From Dipetalonema caudispina (lineage: Eukaryota > Nematoda > Chromadorea > Rhabditida > Onchocercidae): a stretch of DNA of 64,000 bases. Shown here piece after piece: positions 12,401 through 26,200 of the stretch. Below the pieces are notes generated by a model, which saw only the letters and a program-made list of their open reading frames with translations, did no database searches and was not told the origin of the DNA. The position numbers and the translations under genes were made by a program. Each line of letters begins with the position of its first letter. The stretch's first letter is position 1. Location: NCBI GenBank assembly GCA_013365325.1, contig JABVXV010000087.1, positions 86,653 through 150,652 on the forward strand. The letters are read 5' to 3'.

Positions 12401-15400
12401 TGATCTATCATCAGAAGTGATTATGAAGAAATTATTCAGAAATTTTAAAATTGCACTTTAAGCATCTATTTTTTTTTCATTGAACAATAATAGCACCCTA
12501 AATTTATTAATTTCCAGAATTTACGGCTACTATACTGTTAGCGATAGTTCTTAAAACTTTTCGAAATGAAAATAATCTTGAAATTTTTCAATCAGAAACT
12601 TCTCCAAACTAAATTAGATGATAAAAATTAAATGTTGTCGAATTCATGCAATGATATCTGAACATTAAAATTTGCTAGAAGGTTGCACTTATTTTATTGA
12701 TATGGAAATTTGATTAATTCAATTACTTCAATTAAATTGAATTTGTGTTGTTCATTCTGTTTCATTCTTCATTTTGTTTTTAACCTGATAATCATCCAAG
12801 TTTTGCATTTCAAAATCTATGCTTCATAATGGGACTTCAAATTTCATCTATCATTAATACTTCCAATAGAATGAGCATGCTGCAATGATACGTAATATTC
12901 TTGAATTTATCTAATAAATCGTATTAAATATGTGTAGTTTTTTATCTGTTTATCCATGTGAATGTACCAGTTTGTACAGCACAAGGTTGAAGTAAATTTG
13001 ACGGGAAACCCGGAACAAAACGTGAAGGGGTGTGGCAATGAAATGAGAAACAATTTTACCAATTCAAATGTGAAAATGATGATGACAACTGAAGACTTTT
13101 TTGAGGAAATGTAATGGGATAAATGAGTGAGTGAATTGCGGATGGAATGCTGGATGAAATGAGGGAGATGAAGAAGGATGGCGAAGAAGATCCGTGAAAA
13201 TAAAAATTACAATAACAGTACCCATATTATATCCCGGAAAATGCATACATGCATGGATTTTTTCGTATTGAGGGAATTGAATAAAATGAAAAATTTCTCA
13301 GGTTAGGACAATAGAGGAAGTATCAATAACAGCATTTTTAACTACCATCCGGATCAACACCATTTCGGGGTAAACGAGGTAGAACAGGATTAAAGAGATT
13401 GAGGAGTAGGAAGGGAAATATTAAAACGTCATTGTTTCATACGCTTCATTAACTGAACGGTATGATGATTTTTCTTTTATTTTTTTTATATTTTCTTCAA
13501 ATCAAACAATCTTCTCAAGCTCTTAAATATCCTGAAAAATTCTTCCCATTTTTTTTCTTTCTTTTTTCTTTTTTTTTTAAATCCGGCCTAAATAATAAAT
13601 GAATATCATAACAGAAAAGATTGAATTAAAGAAATTTACTAATTATCAGGAATAGAAATGAAAAACACTTTCAGATTTGCACATTTCACATTTCAACATC
13701 GAAATAGTAGTGTTTTCTAATTCACTTTTTGTAACTCAAATTGACTAAACTCTTTTGGATTTTAAAAAAGTGACTAGAAAGTTCGGATTTTCAGAAAATT
13801 TTTGATGGAAGTGATAAGAAAACTAAATTTCATGAAATGAATTAAACTCATGAGAGGATATTTGAACAAGTATGCATTACTTTTATAAATGCCTTTGATA
13901 TTATCAATTTCAAGTTTCAAATATTTTTTAAGTAACGTTGTAGGAGATTATTTCTCCTTTCAAATTGCTATTTGAAGAAGGAAATCAAAAATTTTTATGC
14001 AGAATCGATCAGTTGATCATTCTTCATCGTAATTTTTCAGTTTTGCAACAAATCATTAAGTCTTCGCACTTTCAACGAAAGAAATAAAAATGCCTTAAAA
14101 TTAGTAATATATCCTTCGTAGAGCAATAACTTCCGTTGGATATTTAGTTAATTCAAAATGAAATGAATGGATGAAACATTTTCCACTTAGTTGATCTCGT
14201 CTTTTCCTCAGGCAAGAGTGGTGGAACTGACAAATTTAATCTTTTTTATTTTTTGTCTTTTATTCAAGGATAATTAATGAGTTTAATTTGGCCGATGAAA
14301 ACGATAAATTGATAACAAAATTTGAAAATATTGCTTCCCTTCCTTTCATGGTCATCATTCTTACAATCAGTCCTCTTCAATATGATCATATTAACATCAT
14401 CCTAATCCGAATATCAACGTTGTCCCGAAAAAGTTCAATGAGCATAATAGTGCCAACGTCTGGAGGAGTCACCCGTAGATTTGCGGGGAAAAAGGAATAA
14501 GGCATCAAAACTGTAACGGCATTCCTCCTTGGAGATAATGAAAACAAGGTCAATCGGTCAATGTTAAAACATTGGATAGGCTTTGCTCCTTGTTGTACCT
14601 GCCTTTACCACATCATACGGACGGATAGGATAAGATGGTAGCAACAACATCACTGATCCTCGTTCCCTATTTTCCCATAATTATTACCCACCAAAATGAT
14701 TAAAATTTATGTTCCAAAACTTTGACGAATCCTACCATAGGAATTTCATAGGTTGACCTAATTACATGATGGATATTTAAAAAGCAACGCTACATGTCAC
14801 ACATATAAGATGACAATTTACGACTATGATAAAGAAGTTATTTCAAAGAATTGCCAGTAAATCCTGAGGTGATAATTTTAGCAAAAAGTAATACTAAAAG
14901 GCATGCTGTATAAAATAAGCAACTTTAAGAGTTTGAATATAAGCTGAGTTGATAATTTGGAGGTTCATATCCTTGACCTCAACAACACTAAAAGTAAATT
15001 AACATTTTCATTCCAAGCAAAATGGGCATGTATCTTTTCCAAACATCTTTCGATTTGAATTTACATGATTCACAGGTGAATGCAAAGTCTCTCTTGATAA
15101 GAGCCAAGGATATCATTGAAAATTAAGCCAAGGATCAATAAAACATCAGCATACTATTCCCTCTTGTTTATGGAATATTTCTTCCGATATGATATTTTGT
15201 ATCTCGAAATTATTCATATCTTTTCCCCGTTTCTTATTCTACTGCGGAATGGAATAATATTTTAATGATATTTAATAAAAGAAAGGATCATAATTAACAT
15301 ATCAAACATTATCATTGATATAATTATCTCATCTATCACTACCACTAAATAATCTGGTGGTATCCAGGAAGGATCATCACAGACGTTGTCGTTATTACTT

Positions 15401-18400
15401 CTGTTTCGATCATTTTTCAAAACTTCTGCTTAAATTATGGATGTTTAAATTTGTTTTGATAGAAGACAAAGATGATAATTTGGAATCCAAAAGAAGAGAA
15501 TTTTGATGGAAAATAAGGAGAGAGAAAGAAGAGAGGTAGAAGAATAACGTAGAAGATACTTGCAGAAGAGATATGTAATTTCTAGGATTGCATCAATAAA
15601 CATTCAACAATGCAATTACCTAAAAAAAGAACCGGAAAACCGCATTTTCCTCATCCATTCCCTTCCAAACACTTTCTGCTTTCTCTTTTTTTTTTCTTTT
15701 TCCAACAAAAACAAATTCACAGCTTCCTCAAATGATTCGTTGACGATGGCAACAATAACAGGTATTGAGCTTTTCAGGATTCTGATCAGAATTGGAGCAA
15801 GAATGGGAGGGTTAAGGAAGATACAAGGAAAGAGGAGGATAAGTGACTTTCGCCGAAGCGGAAATCTTACACTTCTTAAATTCTCCTAATTATTGATCAA
15901 AAAAAATTTTTTAATTTGACGATAATTCCCATGAAATTTCTATTATATTTTGTTCAGAAAGAAGTGAACAAAGTGCAGAAAGATTTCAATAAAGACAGAT
16001 AGATATGTACTCACAGTACTTTAACATTTATCTTATCCTCTTTAGAAGCTTATTTAAGGGAATATTTGGCATCTTAAACATTTCACTTGCTTAAATTAAA
16101 TCCATCTGGCTTTAAGGCTATGAACTGTAGCACTTCATAACCTTGGAAATTACATCCTGATCTACGATACCGATACAAGGTAACTCGAATATTCTTATCT
16201 AATTCAGCTTTTCTCGTGATTTATCGAAATTTTAATGGAAGAAATCACTCAAAATATGATAGCAATATGAAAGGGAAGGATTATAATATGTAGTATTATT
16301 ATTTTTCCTCTTCCGCTGGAAAAGGAGAAGGAATGTCATTTCTGCAACAGTTCCTTCTCCCTGCAAAAAGAAGTGGGAAAGATGAATTATTCCGAAGTAC
16401 ATATAATACATACACATATGTACATATTTTAATGCGAAAATTATTAAAAACAGCTTTACTTAAATTTCGTAAATTCCCTCTTTTTTTTTCCTGAGATTCA
16501 CAAAGGAAAACCTGTATTTTTCTATGTATCCTACGCCATTATCCAATTCCACTCTTTCCTCTTTCCACAATCATTTTTCTAAACAGGAAGAAAGGAACTG
16601 GAGATATATGAGGCGAATGAATAATCTTGATTTTTGAGTAGTTTATCGCTTATTTGCGCACCTTAACGCGGAAATCAAAATAGTAAAAGAGCTTTAAAAT
16701 AAATTAAAATCTAAAAGAATGCAATATGGAAATGATGCCATAGATGGTTTAAAAAAAAAAAAAAAAAAAGCGATAATACAAAGTAAATGTCACATGCAAT
16801 TTAGCACTCTTTACAGACTTTTACGACAAAAATAATTATCGGAAATGTATTTAGACTTTTATTCGAAAGTGAAAGAATCAAAAATCCAACCTCTAAGCCA
16901 TTGCCATGTGGCTAAAACTGATGATGAAGCTGGTGTTTGAGCAGTTGGAAAATGTGGCGGTATTGTCGCAGGCGAAGTTTCTGACTGAGATGTAATAGCA
17001 ATATCATCATTAGCATAAGAAATACCAGTAGAAGGATCGAAATTGTATGTTGCTACATTTTCTTGCACAATTCGTTGCTTAGCTAATAACTTATGAAGTA
17101 AGACCAAATTATCGTGCAACGATGACGATGCTGATTTCGGCTGCTACAAATATGATAAATTTTTCTTAAATTTTGTATTTTAACTGGGAATTCAATAGAA
17201 AATTTTCCTAAAAATTTTACTCAAAATTTATTGAACTATTTTTTTTTATAAAAGTTTATGCGCATCATATATGAATTGAAGTTAAATTTATATTCATGCA
17301 TTTTGCACCTAACTTTGCCAATGTTTAACCGAGTCAAAACATTCGTAGAAATTATCTGTCCTATAAAGGAACAAAAATATACCTAAGTAATCATATTATA
17401 TTTTCAGTTTTATCTGTTCACCTTCCGGTTTTTTTTTTTTTTTTTTTTTATTTTCTTAACAAATTTTGACTGGAAAATTGACAGAACTCAGAAAAAATGA
17501 ACCAAAAAATATTCTTCGAAAAACTCCTCAATAATTTTGGATCAAATTTTGATCGAAATATATACTTAAAATCAAGTATATGATGTATACGTATATTTCA
17601 TAAAATTATATGTATATTGAACCCTAAGTAGATCTTAGAGAAGAATTACTGAATTTTCGAAATCTCAATCTTATTCCGATCCTTTCTGCTCATAATAAGG
17701 CTTAAAAATGAAATTGATATAAGTCAATAAGTGAAGAGAAATTGCGGGATGAAAAAATTTGAAGTTACCAAAAATTAAACTTTTAGCTCTTGCTTTCTAA
17801 TTTGGAACAATTCAGAAATATATCCGAAGTGAGAGGATAAGAACAGTTAAAATAACCAAAAGATTACCTGATCAGGAAATAATGAAGGAGCAGACCACAA
17901 ACATGCAGGTGCAGATGTACGTCGTGTCGAATTTGGATATCGAGCTCGCGGTCGTTCAATTCGCGGTTTTTTCTCATTCAGTGTTCTATCCTGACTACCC
18001 AAATTATTAGCACTGTTATTAGCGTAACTATTATTACATATATCTAGATCATCGCCATCGAAAGAAGCTATTGGATCAAGGAATTTTGAACTTTGCAAAA
18101 CTAATGATGGAGTAGTTGTAAGTGTTACCGGTCGTCGATGTTGTTGTTGAACAAGAGTGGAAGAATAGAGTGAAGATACCAAATGCTTGCTTTTCTCTTG
18201 GAAACTCTGCGAATCTTCTTCCTCCACTTCCGGAATTTTTTCCTGAATACTGTTTATCGAATTTGAATTGACACCACTATCCGACGAATTCTGAACCAAT
18301 TTACAGGCAACAAAAGCATGACTTCGTCTCGAAATTTCAACTGGTACCGCAGAAAAGCGATGTTGAAATGATGAAAACTTCAGAAAACCCATATCCGGTA

Positions 18401-18773
18401 TGGTTGTTGTCGTTGTCGATTGTTCCTTCTGCGTATCATCAAGCTGCTGGTAAGTAGTGCTTGATGGTTTTACATCATAATCATCATCATCATCATCACC
18501 ATCATCATCATTCTCTTCGTCTTCTTTTGCTTCCTCCAACAACAAATGACTTTCTCTTCTTTTGCTATTACTATTATCATTATTATTATTATTACTACTA
18601 TCAACACTATCACCATTATCATTATTTGCCATATTATCAACTTCCTTCGCTGCTTCTGCTTTATTGATATCCTGATGATGGTGATGAGAAAGTGAAGGAT
18701 TGAAACTTAGATCATGATAACATTTTAAAAGGTCTGTTGGTGACTGCCGTAATACAGGTTTTTCTATTTCCAT
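9483..18773 (-). CDS. ETS-domain transcription factor, E74/ELF subfamily
   Basis: Exons (minus strand, 5' to 3'): 18773-17868, 17143-16891, 11289-11050, 10792-10643, 10441-10249, 9997-9919, 9629-9483. They join in phase to 655 residues ending in TGA. The ETS domain is at about residues 520-607 and spans three exons; signature segments are [55 protein letters not shown] and GQRLVYQF. The domain reads closer to Drosophila E74 (Eip74EF) and vertebrate ELF1/2/4 than to other ETS classes, notably in [10 protein letters not shown] followed by DVPKE. The N-terminal 302 codons are one low-complexity exon with His, Asn, Glu and Asp runs, as in many activator regions. The acidic Asp tract is near 18480-18510. 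The protein should be nuclear and bind GGAA cores. The start ATG is the first in frame, but an upstream non-coding or alternative first exon is possible. The exon boundary at 11050 was chosen because it restores phase. Confidence 0.88.
11290..16890 (-). other. 5.6-kb intron of the ETS gene
   Basis: Between the second and third coding exons I see no further exon with convincing coding character. Open frames at 14288-14500 and 15560-15889 on the plus strand lie in slightly GC-richer patches (about 14500-14700 and 15620-15880) but match nothing I know. Large early introns often carry enhancers or alternative promoters; Drosophila E74 itself uses alternative promoters, so an alternative first exon here is possible but unproven. 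Confidence 0.45.
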
Positions 18774-20226
18774 ATCACTTTCCCACAGAGGGAAATTTCA
18801 GGTAATCTAATACAGTATATATTAGAAGGCACTTCAAGCAATTATTTTGTTGCTATCGATAGGTAAATCACAATGGAAGATATAATTCAGTCTCAATCAT
18901 TACCAAAGTGTAAACCGGTTAATGTCAAGTTAATAAATTTAAAAAGTATTGCAGTTTTTAATTACCAATTTTAGGGATAAATTATGGCAGTCAGTGAATT
19001 AATGAAAATTACGGAATATTTTTGGGAAAGCTTTCAGGAATACAAATAAATGCAGGATATAGCAAAATAACGTTGATGGTCAGAAAAGAAATTTAAATGC
19101 TTAAACAAATATTGGCGTTTTTTTTTTTTTTTCTTTCCGGAAATGTGATTTCTCCCTTTTAAATGATGCCAAAAAGTTAATAGAAACTTTGTGACAACGT
19201 GATATATCTGAGTGTAAAAAATAGGATAGTTATGAATGTTATCAGAAACACCGCTCAGTGATTTAGTAGCAGGGAATAGATAATTTGATGACTAGTGATT
19301 TCCATCATCATCACCGCTAATAGCATCACCGAGATCACCGAGAAAAGGATAGTACGAAAATTTTGCAAGGTACAAAGCACCGGTGGGTCTCGTCTTGTAG
19401 TAAAATACACAGATAGTTATGGAGGGAGAAGGAAAATGATGCCCGCCCTCAGCAGGATAGGAGTGACCAGGACTGCCGAGGACCACTCCCCTTTTGCTAC
19501 AGAAGATTTAGTGACCGATACCGGATTTCATGCCCCCGGCAGCAGCAATACATTGGGAAATACACTATTCATACTTCCCTCCTGTATTTTGTTTGTCTTG
19601 CTGTGAACAGTTCGGATACCATCATTACCTCTGTATATTACCAATACCAGTAGTTTTCGAGGGTTGCAAGACGGAAAATGGAGGAGAGAGGCGGAGAGAG
19701 AAAGAATGCGAGAAAGAGGAGGGGAAATGTTGCAAAATCAACGGCAAAAGGAGTCTCTGTCCAATACTCAAATGGATCATATCGTCAACGAGAATAAATC
19801 GTGACCATTGGTTACTTGAAATACTTCTTAGTGATTTATTTTCTTTCATCTTCCTTCAACTTTAGCACTAACATTTATTTGCTCCAAAATATTTGATAGT
19901 AGTGAAGAATGTACAGTTTTAAATTTGTTTCGCTTCAAGTTCAAAAAGTAAACAAATACTTGTTGATTTTGATTCAGTTGGTTGGTTGATCTATCGAATG
20001 TTTGCGTCATTCTCATGTCGTGAGCTTCTTCTCTCTTTAGAATGATCTCAGGGTTGTTCATTTCATTTCTTCTTTTCATTTTCTCTTCCTTTCATTCTTC
20101 ATCACCATTAGTTTGTTCAAATTTCAAATATGAAACGCTACTCTCTTACTCTAACGTTTCCTTTGTTTTCTTCTTTTATCTCGTTTAAATTCTTCAATTT
20201 TTCTCGTTTTTTCTTTCTCTTCTCGA
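18774..20226. other. Region between ETS gene start and AASDH stop; likely ETS promoter/5' UTR plus AASDH 3' UTR
   Basis: Upstream of the ETS start codon and downstream of the AASDH stop. Positions about 19290-19560 are clearly GC-richer than the surroundings and remain open for 103 codons on the plus strand and 64 on the minus, yet neither product looks like a known family. A promoter-proximal or non-coding first exon of the ETS gene would explain it. The part nearest 20226 should be the AASDH 3' UTR. Confidence 0.45.
19874..19879 (-). terminator. Candidate poly(A) signal of the AASDH-like gene
   Basis: Minus-strand AATAAA about 350 nt after the AASDH stop. A second copy lies about 40 nt further on, near 19833. 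Which one is used cannot be told from sequence. Confidence 0.35.
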
Positions 20227-23200
20227 TTAAAATGAAAAATAAAAGCACCGTATACGATCATCACGACTTCCAATCAAAGCACGATAAGGAACAATTGTCG
20301 TTTTACTACTACTATTACTACTACTATTGCTATCATTGCTGTTACTACTGTCACTTCCGTCCATTTTCAAAATTCGCACACCACCGAAAGTTTCGCCGGG
20401 TACTCTTAAAACTTCGACAATATCCATTGTAGGAATTCCCGCATCCATAGTATTTTTCTTCATCATATCTCTCAATCCTTTGATTGCTAGCAAAGTACCG
20501 GAAGAATCCTGAATAAAAACGTATCCTTCATTATTCAGAATTTCGGGTGGTCGTAGAAACGATCCTACTCCATCAATTCGTATGTACCAGAGCAGTTGAA
20601 GAGTATCTGTCTGTAACAGGAACAGTGAAGAAGCTTGAGTTACAATGATCGCTACGTTAGAATTACTGCTGTCATCCGAAAATAGTACTGGTGCTGCGAA
20701 AATACACTCCCGAATATCATATTGATACATCTGAAATGAAATTTCTAGAAAATCCAAATTTGAAACTTAAAGTAAAATGCTGTTAAAATTTATCTTTTAG
20801 AAGCGGATATCGGGGCAAAAAATTGACAGTTCTCTGAATGACGAGTTATAACTAGAGATATGAAGTTTGAAGAGCTATTTAATTGTCAAATTTTAAGAAT
20901 TTCCAATTTACTTCTTCAGATAATTCAAAAATCTTCACGATTAGTTATTACGAGTAACTGTGATGATAGCACTAGCACTTTCATTTTTTTTTTATGTGTT
21001 TCAATCATTCCGCTCCGCTCTATTTGCCAGAACTTCCAGTATAATGCTTTGAATTACTTCAAACTGACGGCAAAACGTTGCCAGAAAAGAGAATCTGCTA
21101 AAAAAAAAAAAAAAAAAAAGAAAAAATTAAAGAAAGATGAGAATTCCAAGAAGAGGAAAATTTGGTAAAGGATGGTAAATATTTAGAAGTTTTAATGTTT
21201 CTAAAATAGATAGAAGTATAAAAAAAAAAAGAGTTGAAGAGGATGTAAATGAGAGAAAAAGTCTAGACAGGGTTAGTAGAAAAAATCGTGACAAAACAGA
21301 TGATTTTCAGAAAATTCAATCATTATTTTGTGAGTCCGACATTTCAAAAGAAGGAATGAGCATAATAAGAGGAAAAGAGAGGGAGAGAGAGATGAAGGAA
21401 AAAGAAGAGAAAACAGTATAGTTAATGCTAATGGATCAACTTTCATTCACTATACAAACAAAATTTCAAAAAAGAAGAAATATAATGATTGTCACGAAAG
21501 GCGTGAAAAACGGATGAACAACTATCGGAGGAATGCATACGCCTGAAAATGACGTAGAAGGGATAGGAGAAGATGGACGAAGTGATGTTTGTTTGTCGTT
21601 GCGCCTAGAAAAATTCAAGGATGGATAGAGTCAAATATTGTCATAGACAAATAATCCATGTATCATACATGCCTTTTATTTGTCGTAAAGGTGAATTGAT
21701 ACATGAAGTTTTTGCCATCTATTTTTTGATGATTGAAGCAGACAACAACGAGTCAATCCAAACAACAATTAATCCCATCCTCTCAGTATCTGTTTCCAAA
21801 ATTTGATACATTCGAATAGATCTATCCCAGTAAACGGAACAACTTCAATTTTTAGTAGTAAGAAAAGTGTTAGGAGAGATATGAATTTTGACCATTCGAT
21901 AAAAAAAACTAAGATAACGTTTAGAAGAAATTAAATTTTTAGAGGAAATTTTCATGATAAGTTATTAGCTTCCTAACAAATCTAGAGTAAAATATCTAAC
22001 AATTGTATATTTCATGTACCATGAAATTATGTAGACAGTGGGTTTACATAAACATGGGAAAATTGAACACTGCATTAAGTGAAAAGTGTAAAGAGACATC
22101 TCATCCGTAAATAAAAAAGTTTAAAAAAAAAAAAAAGAAAAACACGCACAATATGTCCAGTTCTTGTATCGCATAGTGTTACAAGTCCTTTAACATTCAC
22201 AACCAGTACACAGTTAGGTTCTATAATGCATAAATTTGCGAATATAGGTGCAGCTAATTGAATTTTCCATAAAATATTACCAGTATCCTGAAATAGAAAA
22301 TTACTTATTTAGCAAAATTACTCATTATAATTTAATTCATATTTTGATATAATATGTTAGATTTAAACTAGTACATAAAACACTAGCACATAAAACGTAT
22401 GCATTAAATCAAATATTTAAATTATCAACTTCCATATTTGTTTAATATTTTTATTCAATAAAAGTATGTGCCAGCGAGTAAATTTACGTCAAAGATTCTT
22501 TTTCATTAATCAAAAAAAAAATATAATTGTTCTGCTGAAATAATATCTCTTCCCATAATCGCCATATTATCATAATTCAATATGTGAGAAGTTCCATTTA
22601 TTTCATAAAGGTATGTAAAAAAGAAGGATGCAAATTTTTATGGATACTAAAAACTGACTTTTCCTTAAGGACTGTTCGCCGCCACTTCAATAAAATTTTT
22701 ATAATATAAAAGCTTCCTAAGCGTTCCGGAAAAAATAGATTTATAACCAATGAGAGCCTATTTTGCCAGCTTTCCGACTATATAATGCAAAAAATTGTAT
22801 GTATAGGGTATTTGAAATCATCAAAATTTTAAGCTACAGAAATTCAAGTTATTTTTGAAATACAGCTGTTTTTACTTGAACTCAATAACTTTAAAACCAA
22901 GAAATAAAACTTTAAGTTACAGTAATGCAAGTTACTCTTGATAAAAATTATTATTGGATAATTTGATTACAAACAGTGATATCTTTTATTCACTCATTCT
23001 ACTCACTTCATTAACGATTCTTTAGCATCATCAATGCAATTTTTCAGATGATAAGTAATAAAGCCAGTACAACTTGTCAAAAAACAAATGATTCAAGTTG
23101 TCCAGAAAATGCTCATATCCAACTATCATAATCATACAGATACATCCATAATAAAATTTTCTTTTCAAATTAAAAAAAAAGAAACTATCTTACTCTCAGC

Positions 23201-26200
23201 CTGTAATTCGAAAGTCAAGAAAATATACAAAAGATGAAAAAAAAAATGTCATCCTATTATACATAATCATTTCTTGAAATCAAACATGATAATAGCATTC
23301 AGACGAGACAAAAGATTACAAAAATTATTAGAACTTACTAATTCGACACCAAAAAATTCTCCTCGCAAAGTGGCACACAATACAATTGTACCAATAAGTA
23401 CAGGTGATGATAGAATACTACCGTCACAGACAATCTTCCATAGCATCGTGTGGTTCTAAAAAGAAATGAAATGCAAGTGAAGATATAACCGATCACATAA
23501 AGGAGTAATTAATTAAACGTCTGAAGCTATTAGGATCCCAAATTGGAGTAGTCATGATATTATGGATGTGTATGCTGTTGGATCCGAGGATTGTCACATA
23601 GATACTTTCATCTCATCGATTACCTTCAAGTTTGTTGTAAATTTGTTTCATTCATCAGTTATCTATCATCTTTGATTAATGAAGAACTTAGAATTCCTTT
23701 CTCATCTATATTACTCCAACAAAATCCATCTTCTACATCAAAGAATTAACAACGAAAGAGTTTTCGGTCACTTAAAAGCATCACAAGAAATTGATATGAT
23801 GATATGCGTTCCATCTTTTATCAAATAACTCACCTTAATATCAAGAAAATAGAGACATTTATCATGTGAACCAAATAAGCACTTATCTCCTGCATCAATA
23901 AGTACAGGAGATGATTTAATGATATTTCCTGTGGCAAATTTCCATATTAAATGTCCACTCTTCTCATCCAGAAAATACAGATAACCATCGTAACAGCCTA
24001 GAAGATATCAAAATGATTTCTTTCCACATGGATTATTACATGAACGAGGAAGGAACAGTCCTGGAAAAATTTTATGACCTTATCTGAACTATTTTAAGTG
24101 AGTCCAAATATAGCGGAAAGGGTAGAATGTGAGCAGAAGTATTCTCAATAAAACGGAACAAAGTGAATTTCAATTGAATTCTAAAAGCAACAGATAACAA
24201 GGAATATGATAGGTTCAAATCCCATGATTGATAACTAGTAACATTTAAACATACGGCTTATTTATAACACAATCCTTTCTTTGTTTGACAAATAAGCATC
24301 CATTCAATAGGAAATTTTTTTGTGGAATCTGAAATGCTCATAAATGGGAATGAAGATAAGAGATAAATAATTAAAGAAGAAAAACAAACCCATAGCAACG
24401 ATACCGTTTCGGCAACAAGCAGTCGCTTCAATTCGTCCACCAATCTGAACTTCCCATTTCTTAGTTCCATCTAAAGATAACGAAACAAATCGTCCAGAAT
24501 GTGATCCCAGAAAAATTGAGCTGCAAAAATATGCCATCATTATCTTGTATTGCAGATCTGAATTTTTCTCATAAAAAACTCGAAGTTAAGAAATATTTGT
24601 AAAATTTGATAAATTCATACCCATTTTCGATTACAGGCGTTGCATCGATGCATTTCCCCAAATCATATTCCCACAATAGCTTAACATTAATGGAATTTTT
24701 TATTGGCCTTGTACGAACTTCTCGCACATGTATAGTACTCCTTTCTCGAATATTTTGATTAAAATCAAGCGCATCCAAAAATCCAGCAATCGTTCCGGTA
24801 TCCGAAAGAAGATATTGCAGAAGTGGAAAATTACGTTGCTTCAAAAGATGTTCCGTTTTCAGAGCCAATTCAGCTGCATGTGATGAATCCAAACCCAAAT
24901 TTTTGAACGTCATTTGATGATCGATTTTTAAATTTATTTCTACAAAAAAATACTGTAAATTATCACATAAAATGTATGACTACATCAATTTACATATTGC
25001 GTGCTCACTTTTTATAGGATTCTATGTATAAAATTCTTAGCGTAAATGAAAATAAACTAATTTAATTTAAGGATTGTTCAGAAATTTAAACAAAACTGCT
25101 ACGAAAAACTTGTAAGATATAAACATAGTAAACTATAAGAAGGTATATGTTACATACATAATGAAGAAGGAAAAGAAAAAAGAAGGTTGAAGGAATAAAA
25201 AAAAAAGGAACTGTTTAGACTTTAGTTGATTTTTCCATTTTCAGCTTCTATTTTTCCGCATTCCCATTCATTCTGTTCTTCATTAGATTTAGTTAACTCT
25301 TATCATTGAAATATCATTAATTAAAGTCAAATATGTTAAAATAATAAAAGAACTTACTAAAATTTTCAAATAATTTACTTAAATCTTCCATTGTAAAAAC
25401 CAAATTTTTCTGCTCGAAAATTTGCATTAATTTTCGGCGATCAACTTTTCCTAAAGATATATTGTTGTATGTGAATGGTTTGATTGTTATAATCATGAAT
25501 TTCTTGTCGAAGATAAACTATGTTTAAAGATCGATCATTTTCAATCATTTATCGCTTCTTCTGTCTAAAATTATAAAGAGCGATAAAATATTTCATTATC
25601 TACCAACCATTTCTCGTTACTGGCCAATTGTCCACCAAAATGATTATCAATGGCAATGCTATAGCCAACTTTTCGCATAAATCAATTTGCATAGTTACAC
25701 TATTTTTGATATGTACAAATAATAAGATAGACTGTTGACGTCGTAATGCTAGAGCAGATTGAATATCATCATATTCTTCTGCTTTTCGTGCTAATCCTGA
25801 TAAGCTTATATTGATCCCACTAATTTTTTGCTGAAAAATAACAATGCCTTAAAATAATCGTATAGATTACAAGAATTATTCGATACTTATACTATCAGAT
25901 GAATTCTTCTCATAGAATACCGTTCGTTTGTTTTGCTAAAAATTATTTCTCAAATTGTTGAAATTTTCATAGCCTGTACTCTGTTATAGGATCAAAATAA
26001 TGTCTTTACGTTCATGACCTTGAAAATAAAATGCTCCAGTAGATTTTTTTGCAAAAATTATTGGTGAGATAGGTAAAGGATGCAAAATAGCTCATGCAAA
26101 ATTATTATGAACTCTGGAATTCCATAAAAAAGTTGCTGGAATCAATTGAAGATTTAAAGAAAAGGAGAGTTTCCGAAATAATAACACGAACTTGATCATC

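Noticed and set aside
15560..15889. 109-codon plus-strand frame in the ETS intron
   Set aside because: Contains low-complexity Phe/Ser runs from a T tract and lies antisense inside an intron; no recognisable domain.
19295..19606. 103-codon plus-strand frame upstream of the ETS gene
   Set aside because: No known family; both strands are open because the segment is GC-richer, so coding is not the simplest explanation. Kept as a regulatory candidate.
24205..24235. T-loop-like GGTTCAAATCCC suggesting a tRNA
   Set aside because: The upstream bases do not form acceptor, D or anticodon stems; it is in an AASDH intron.
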